64,000 bases of DNA from Curtobacterium sp. VKM Ac-2865 (lineage in GTDB: Bacteria; Actinomycetota; Actinomycetes; Actinomycetales; Microbacteriaceae): assembly GCF_015350905.1 (NCBI RefSeq), contig NZ_JADKRZ010000009.1, positions 1 to 64,000 of the forward strand, in the 5' to 3' direction. Position 1 is the first letter of the stretch. Each line of letters begins with the position of its first letter. Made by a program: the position numbers and the translations under genes. Positions 59,851-64,000 of this stretch are shown here, piece by piece. The notes under the pieces were generated by a model that saw only the letters and a list, made by a program, of their open reading frames with translations, searched no databases and was not told the DNA's origin.

Positions 59851-61479
59851 TCATCCTCGCAGAGCGGCACCCAGGCCGGTGAGCAGTCGCCGCCCCTCCG
59901 TGACCTGCCGCTCGACCACCGTGCGCTCCGTCGTCGCCAGCACCCCCAGCGCGAAGGCACCAGCGCCAGCCCCTGACCCCCACCCCGGCTCCGTGCCCGA
60001 GTCGGGATCGCCCATCGCAGCGGCGCGGTACGCCTCAGCAGCGTGGGCGGCGTCGAGCGCGTCCCCGAGCGAGTCCTGCACCCGCCGCAACCGCCCGAGC
60101 CGTCGCTTCCCGACGTCCGCCGTGCCACCGGCCGCCTGCAGCGCGTACCGCAGGCGGCGTGCTGCCTTCCGCTGGCCGTGCAGTGCCTCGAGGTCCTTCT
60201 CGCCGTCGCCCGACCCCACCGCCGGGTCCTCGAGCAGCGCCAGGACCCGCCGTCGCTCGCGCCGGATGCGCTTCGCCACGAAGCCGGCAGCGGCGTCGGT
60301 GGCGTGGGACCCCGGGGGAGCGCCCTCCACCAGTTCGTCGAGGGCGTCGAGGGCCTCGAACCACGCGGTGGAGCCCATGACCCGCCGGAGCTCGGTCGCC
60401 GCCGTCCTGCGGCGGTCCTCGAACCGTGCGCCGAGCCGGTCGAGCGTGCCGGCGTCGACGAAGCCCTCGGGAGCCCGAGCCGCCGAGCGGAGCAGTCGGT
60501 CGCGGAGCACCTCGGCGTCCCGAGCCACTCCGGCAACCCCGCTGACCCCGGCCAGTCGATCGTGCAGCTGCTCGGTGGCATCTCGGTCGAGCGCCCCGCG
60601 GAACACCGCCAGCACACTCCGGAGCCGACGCAGCACCTTCCGCAGGTCGTGGACCGACTCGCGTTCGTCCGCCCGCACCCGCGGGTCGATCGTCACCAAC
60701 TCCGCCCGCAGGTCCACCACGACGTCGCGGACGAACGCCGCCGCCGTGCCCGCTCGGGGTCGTCGGCCGGTGTCCACCGCGGGACGACGGACCGGCGCCA
60801 GCCGCGGCACCGGGTCGTGCGGTCCGCGACCGGGGTCCTCCGCCGCGTCGAGGAGCGCCCGCTCGACCGACCGCGAGACGGAGCCCGGGTCCCCGTCGTC
60901 CGTCAGCGCCCACCACCGCGCGCTGCGGAGGAGCGCCGTGTCCGGGTCGCCCTCGTCCACACGCACGTCGGCGACCTCGGCCCGCACGCGGCCGTCCTTG
61001 CCGCGCAGGACCACGAGGGTGGTCGAGGTGTCCCGGACCCGGACGACCTGCAGCGGCTGCCCGCGCAGGAAGACCTCGACGGCGTCCCGCGGCGGACCCG
61101 GTTCCGCTGTCCTGCCCGACCCCAGCGGCACGAGCCCCGCACCGCGGTCGATCGCCCAGGCGCCGCCGCCACCCGCCCGCACGTCCGCACCAACGCCGCT
61201 GGCTCGCACGTCCACGCCATCGCCACCGGCCCGCACGTCCGCGCCATCGCCCGCGCCGACGGCGTCCTCGGCCCGCAGCAGTTCGACACCGGCGAACGCC
61301 AGGGTCCGTCCTGCCGTGTCCCACAGGGTCTCGCGCACCGTGAGCGGCGGCGTCCGCTCGACGGTGTGGGCGTACGGCTCGAGCGCCGGCAGTCGTCGGT
61401 CGTCCGGGATGCGCCAGGACCGCCGCGGTTCGGCGAGTGCTCCGGCGGTGGTGTCGCTGGGTGCGTTCGGGGTGTCCAT
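59851..61479 (-). CDS. CHAD-domain protein with degenerate CYTH-like N-terminus
   Basis: 542 residues. The C-terminal half is a CHAD domain: repeated basic helices with conserved His/Arg such as VHDLRKVLRRLRSVLAVFRGAL and RKAARRLRYAL, a surface that binds polyphosphate. The N-terminal half resembles a CYTH-type domain but lacks its classical ExExK start. Between about residues 75 and 105 lies a tandem of 10-residue units (GADVRAGGDG-like). A polyphosphate kinase is encoded 47 kb away. Confidence 0.8.
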   Translation of the reverse strand: MDTPNAPSDTTAGALAEPRRSWRIPDDRRLPALEPYAHTVERTPPLTVRETLWDTAGRTLAFAGVELLRAEDAVGAGDGADVRAGGDGVDVRASGVGADVRAGGGGAWAIDRGAGLVPLGSGRTAEPGPPRDAVEVFLRGQPLQVVRVRDTSTTLVVLRGKDGRVRAEVADVRVDEGDPDTALLRSARWWALTDDGDPGSVSRSVERALLDAAEDPGRGPHDPVPRLAPVRRPAVDTGRRPRAGTAAAFVRDVVVDLRAELVTIDPRVRADERESVHDLRKVLRRLRSVLAVFRGALDRDATEQLHDRLAGVSGVAGVARDAEVLRDRLLRSAARAPEGFVDAGTLDRLGARFEDRRRTAATELRRVMGSTAWFEALDALDELVEGAPPGSHATDAAAGFVAKRIRRERRRVLALLEDPAVGSGDGEKDLEALHGQRKAARRLRYALQAAGGTADVGKRRLGRLRRVQDSLGDALDAAHAAEAYRAAAMGDPDSGTEPGWGSGAGAGAFALGVLATTERTVVERQVTEGRRLLTGLGAALRG

Positions 61480-61608
61480 GGCGACAGTGTCGTCCGACAC
61501 GGCTCGGTCGGCACCGGGGGAGTCGCAGCCTGTGGAGAGCGGAGCTGTGGGCACCTGTTGTGGAGGACCTGTGACGGCCGGTGCCGCCGTCGCGTAGCGT
61601 CCTGAGGC

Positions 61609-62892
61609 ATGACCGACGTCGCACAGTGGATGGCTCAGCAGCGCTGGTACGCGGCGAAGGGTGGTGTCCCCGACCTCCGCACGATCGCCGAGATCGACGA
61701 GACCACCGACGAAGCGCGGGTGACCACCCGGTTCGTCATCGACGACGCCGCCACCGGAGCCGTGCTCTACCAGGTGCCCGTCACCGAGCACCGTGAGCCC
61801 GTCCCCGAACTCGAACCCGCCCGCATCGACCCGGAGGGCACGCAGTACGACGGCCCCCACGACCCGGCCTACGCGCGCTGGCTCCTCGGTCGCATCGACG
61901 CCGGCGAGGAGTCCCTGCGGACCATCGGCCGCGTCACGAGCGCCCGCGTGTTGCGCGGCGAACAGTCCAACACCTCGATCATCTGCGAGACCGAGGACAA
62001 CGGCACCGTCATCGTCAAGGTGTTCCGCGTGCTCCACCACGGGGACAACCCGGACGTCACGACCCAGCAGGCGCTCTCGGCCGCCGGGTCCGCCCGGGTC
62101 CCGCGGGTGTTCGGAGCGCTGCACGGCGAGTGGCCGGACACCGGCCGCGAGGACGGCATCGCGAGCGGACACCTCGCGTTCGCGCAGGAGTTCCTGCCCG
62201 GTCTCGACGACGCCTGGCGCGTCGCACTCGACGACGCCCGCCGCGGCGAGTCGTTCGCGGACGGAGCCGACCGGCTCGGCGCCGCGCTCGCCGAGATCCA
62301 CGTGACGCTCGCCGGCGTGATGCCGACCGTGCCCGCCACCCCGGACCGCGTCACCGCTGCGATCGAGACCATGCGCAGCCGGCTCGACACGGCCGCCGCC
62401 GAGGTCCCCGCGATCGCCGAACACGCCGACGCCGTGCGCGCCGTGTACGAGCGCGCCGCAGCCGTCGAGTGGCCCGCCCTGCAGCGCATCCACGGCGACC
62501 TGCACCTCGGCCAGGTGCTGGCAGCGCCGGAGCCCCGCGGATGGGTCTTCCTCGACTTCGAGGGCGAGCCCCTCCGCCCGCTCGACGAGCGCTCGCTCCC
62601 CGACGTACCCCTGCGCGACGTCGCCGGCATGCTCCGGTCCTTCGACTACGTCGCCGGCGCACTCGCACACGACGACGACCCGGTCGACGCAGCCGACTGG
62701 GCCCGCGAGGCCCGCTCGGCCTTCCTCGACGGCTACCAGCGCGGGATCGGCGCCGACCTCAGCGCGCACCACGCGGTGCTCGACGCGTTCGAGGTCGACA
62801 AGGCCGTCTACGAAGTGGTCTACGAAGCGCGCAACCGGCCGACCTGGGTCGGCATCCCGGTGGCCGCGGTGGAGCGCCTGGTCGCGTCCTGA
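61609..62892 (+). CDS. Maltokinase-like sugar kinase
   Basis: 427 residues. The N-terminal cap QQRWYAAKGGVP (about 10-21), HGDLHLGQVL (catalytic Asp, about 296), FLDFEGEP and the terminal YEARNRPTW match the aminoglycoside-phosphotransferase-fold Mak/Pep2 and glucosamine-kinase group. It phosphorylates maltose or an amino sugar with ATP; the treS/glgE partners usual for maltokinase are absent here, so glucosamine kinase is a real alternative. TAGCGT (61595-61600) ends eight bases before ATG. Confidence 0.83.
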   Translation: MTDVAQWMAQQRWYAAKGGVPDLRTIAEIDETTDEARVTTRFVIDDAATGAVLYQVPVTEHREPVPELEPARIDPEGTQYDGPHDPAYARWLLGRIDAGEESLRTIGRVTSARVLRGEQSNTSIICETEDNGTVIVKVFRVLHHGDNPDVTTQQALSAAGSARVPRVFGALHGEWPDTGREDGIASGHLAFAQEFLPGLDDAWRVALDDARRGESFADGADRLGAALAEIHVTLAGVMPTVPATPDRVTAAIETMRSRLDTAAAEVPAIAEHADAVRAVYERAAAVEWPALQRIHGDLHLGQVLAAPEPRGWVFLDFEGEPLRPLDERSLPDVPLRDVAGMLRSFDYVAGALAHDDDPVDAADWAREARSAFLDGYQRGIGADLSAHHAVLDAFEVDKAVYEVVYEARNRPTWVGIPVAAVERLVAS

Positions 62893-62915
62893 GGGCCCTG
62901 GTCGCGACCCGATGA

Positions 62916-62959
62916 CGGACGGGAGGCTCGGTGCCAGCTGGTACCGAGCCTCCCGTCCG
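62916..62959. terminator. Terminator hairpin after the kinase gene, GGGAGGCTCG family
   Basis: Perfect 17-bp arms CGGACGGGAGGCTCGGT (62916-62932 and 62943-62959) around a loop that itself holds CCAGCTGG. It lies 24 bases after the kinase stop. Confidence 0.85.
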
Positions 62960-63003
62960 CCGTGTGCGCACGCTCCAACCCATCACGCGCGCGCTCGAAA
63001 GTG

Positions 63004-63050
63004 GAATCGCGCGTAGAGGGTCGGATCATCCGACCCCCTACGCGCGATTC
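63004..63050. repeat. Hairpin related to the GCGCGT-rich intergenic repeats
   Basis: 23-base arms (63004-63026 and 63028-63050) with one mismatch, containing GAATCGCGCGTAG and its complement, the core found in the repeats at 21.7 and 23.3 kb. It lies between the convergent kinase and DUF1844 genes. Confidence 0.75.
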
Positions 63051-63080
63051 GACCCGCGACGGGCGCGGGCCGCGCGCCCG

Positions 63081-63452
63081 TCAGTTGACGGGTCCGGTGT
63101 ACTTCTCTCCGGGGCCGGCACCTGGCGCATCGGGGATGGCGGACGCCTCGCGGAAGGCGAGCTGCACCGAGCGCAGACCGTCGCGCAGCGGACGGGCGTG
63201 GTGGTCGCCGATCTCGGTCGCCGCCGCGGTGACCAGGCCGGCCAGCGCGGTGATGAGCTTGCGTGCCTCGTCCAGGTCGGTCTGCTGCTGCGGGTCGTCC
63301 GCGAGCCCGACCTTCACGGCTGCGGCGCTCAGCAGGTGCACGGCCACGGTGTTGATGAGCTCGACCGCGGGCACCTCCGAGATGTCGCGGGCGGCGTCGG
63401 TGTCGTCGATGGAGGCCTCGGTGGCGAGGTCGTTGGGCGGGGTGTCGGTCAC
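63081..63452 (-). CDS. DUF1844 family protein
   Basis: 123 residues. VPAVELINTVAVHLLSAAAV (about 27-46) and DLDEARKLITALAGLVTAAA are the conserved helices of DUF1844. The family is commonly encoded next to infC in actinobacteria, as here (divergent). GTG start with AGAGGAG upstream. Function unknown. Confidence 0.88.
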   Translation of the reverse strand: MTDTPPNDLATEASIDDTDAARDISEVPAVELINTVAVHLLSAAAVKVGLADDPQQQTDLDEARKLITALAGLVTAAATEIGDHHARPLRDGLRSVQLAFREASAIPDAPGAGPGEKYTGPVN

Positions 63453-63462
63453 GGTGCTCCTC

Positions 63463-63471
63463 TGCTAGACT
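63463..63471 (+). promoter_or_regulatory. Likely infC operon promoter (extended -10)
   Basis: TGCTAGACT is an extended -10 box (TG-n-TAGACT). No good -35 is seen at the expected distance. It is placed about 295 bases upstream of the infC start and just outside the divergent DUF1844 start. Confidence 0.5.
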
Positions 63472-63477
63472 CTCCGC

Positions 63478-63765
63478 GGCAGATGCTGTCTGTGTGCCCG
63501 GCGCGTTCTCGAACGAACCGGACCAGCAGACCGCATCACGAAGAGGAGTCACTCCCACCCGCGGCCACGAACCACCAGGCTACCGGGTCACCACCGCTCC
63601 ACCGGAGTCCATGCAGTCACTGCACGGGCCTCGGCAGTCCGGATCACTGATCCGGAGTCGGGCGGCTGCCGAACGGGTCGTGTACCCGTGCGTCAGATCT
63701 CCTCTCTCGTGCCGTCGTCCAGGCGAACGCCCCGGACGGCCACCACCTGATTGAAGGAGCTCCGC
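63478..63765 (+). ncRNA. Long structured 5' leader of infC
   Basis: About 290 bases without a convincing gene. It holds a small hairpin TGCAG-TCA-CTGCA (63612-63624), a nested structure with outer stem CGGCAG/CTGCCG (63632-63637, 63666-63671) around an 8-bp hairpin (63638-63656), and ACGGGT-CGTGT-ACCCGT (63673-63689). Leaders of infC-rpmI-rplT operons are often regulatory. An 86-codon frame crosses it and stops at 63754, but it looks accidental. Confidence 0.5.

Positions 63766-64000
<235 letters not shown>

Noticed and set aside
63494..63754. 86-codon ORF in the infC leader
   Set aside because: It crosses strong hairpins, is Arg/Pro/Ser-rich and has poor start signals; probably accidental.

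Overview
The window is a high-GC (roughly 70 %), gene-dense actinobacterial chromosome segment. Codon third positions are almost always G or C. The content (galU / rimJ-like / membrane-protein cluster, DUF1844 gene divergent from infC, PIG-V-type mannosyltransferase, Kup, MscL, many sugar systems) and the protein sequences fit Microbacteriaceae, most likely Curtobacterium or a close relative. That genus call is inference. I see no rRNA, CRISPR array, insertion sequence, phage or integrative element; everything looks like ordinary chromosome.

Layout. 0-5.9 kb: the start of a zinc alcohol dehydrogenase, divergent from a sugar/polyol ABC operon (leader ORF, DUF2291 protein, RbsA-, RbsC- and RbsB-like proteins, SorC regulator), with paired palindromes between them. 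6.4-12.1 kb: AraC regulator divergent from a GH4 alpha-galactosidase and an ABC importer without its own ATPase. 12.2-15.2 kb: PPK2 and Kup. 15.2-16.9 kb: LysR regulator divergent from an SDR, sharing a textbook LysR box. 17-21.6 kb: membrane protein, class C beta-lactamase-fold hydrolase, AI-2E family permease, a small unknown and NadE. 21.8-23.2 kb: SDR divergent from a TetR regulator. 23.5-25.5 kb: flavin monooxygenase and an acidic hypothetical. 25.5-30.3 kb: an FtsX-type ABC system with two unequal ATPases. 30.6-32.9 kb: small membrane and redox proteins and PrsW. 33-36.5 kb: SAH-hydrolase-like protein, amidohydrolase and cupin. 36.6-39.1 kb: polar amino-acid ABC importer. 39.1-39.55 kb: a 217-bp tandem repeat. 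39.5-43.6 kb: oxidoreductases, lipoprotein and CitE-like lyase. 43.7-47.6 kb: a large SF1-helicase-like protein with ruined Walker motifs. 47.9-51.2 kb: CDP-alcohol phosphatidyltransferase, MscL, FmdB, 5-FTHF cyclo-ligase and GalU. 51.3-53.2 kb: RimJ-like acetyltransferase and a SepX/GlpR-like membrane protein. 53.2 kb: tRNA-Ala(CGC). 53.5-57.3 kb: PhnB-like protein, amidase-domain lipoprotein, mannosyltransferase and alpha/beta hydrolase. 57.4-62.9 kb: GH2 glycosidase, MaoC hydratase, CHAD protein and a maltokinase-like kinase. 63.1-64 kb: DUF1844 and the start of infC, which appears to begin at ATC.

Themes. At least a dozen genes have a TANNNT -10 box ending 6-8 nt before the start codon and no Shine-Dalgarno sequence, so leaderless mRNAs look common, and this pattern decided several starts. 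Gene ends are marked by very long near-perfect hairpins, many from one recurring family with a GGGAGGCTCG core. The observations most worth following are the complementary-degenerate ABC ATPase pair, the ATPase-dead SF1 protein, the SAH-hydrolase-like/deaminase-like pair, the 217-bp tandem repeat, the coupled leader ORF and the infC leader with its ATC start.
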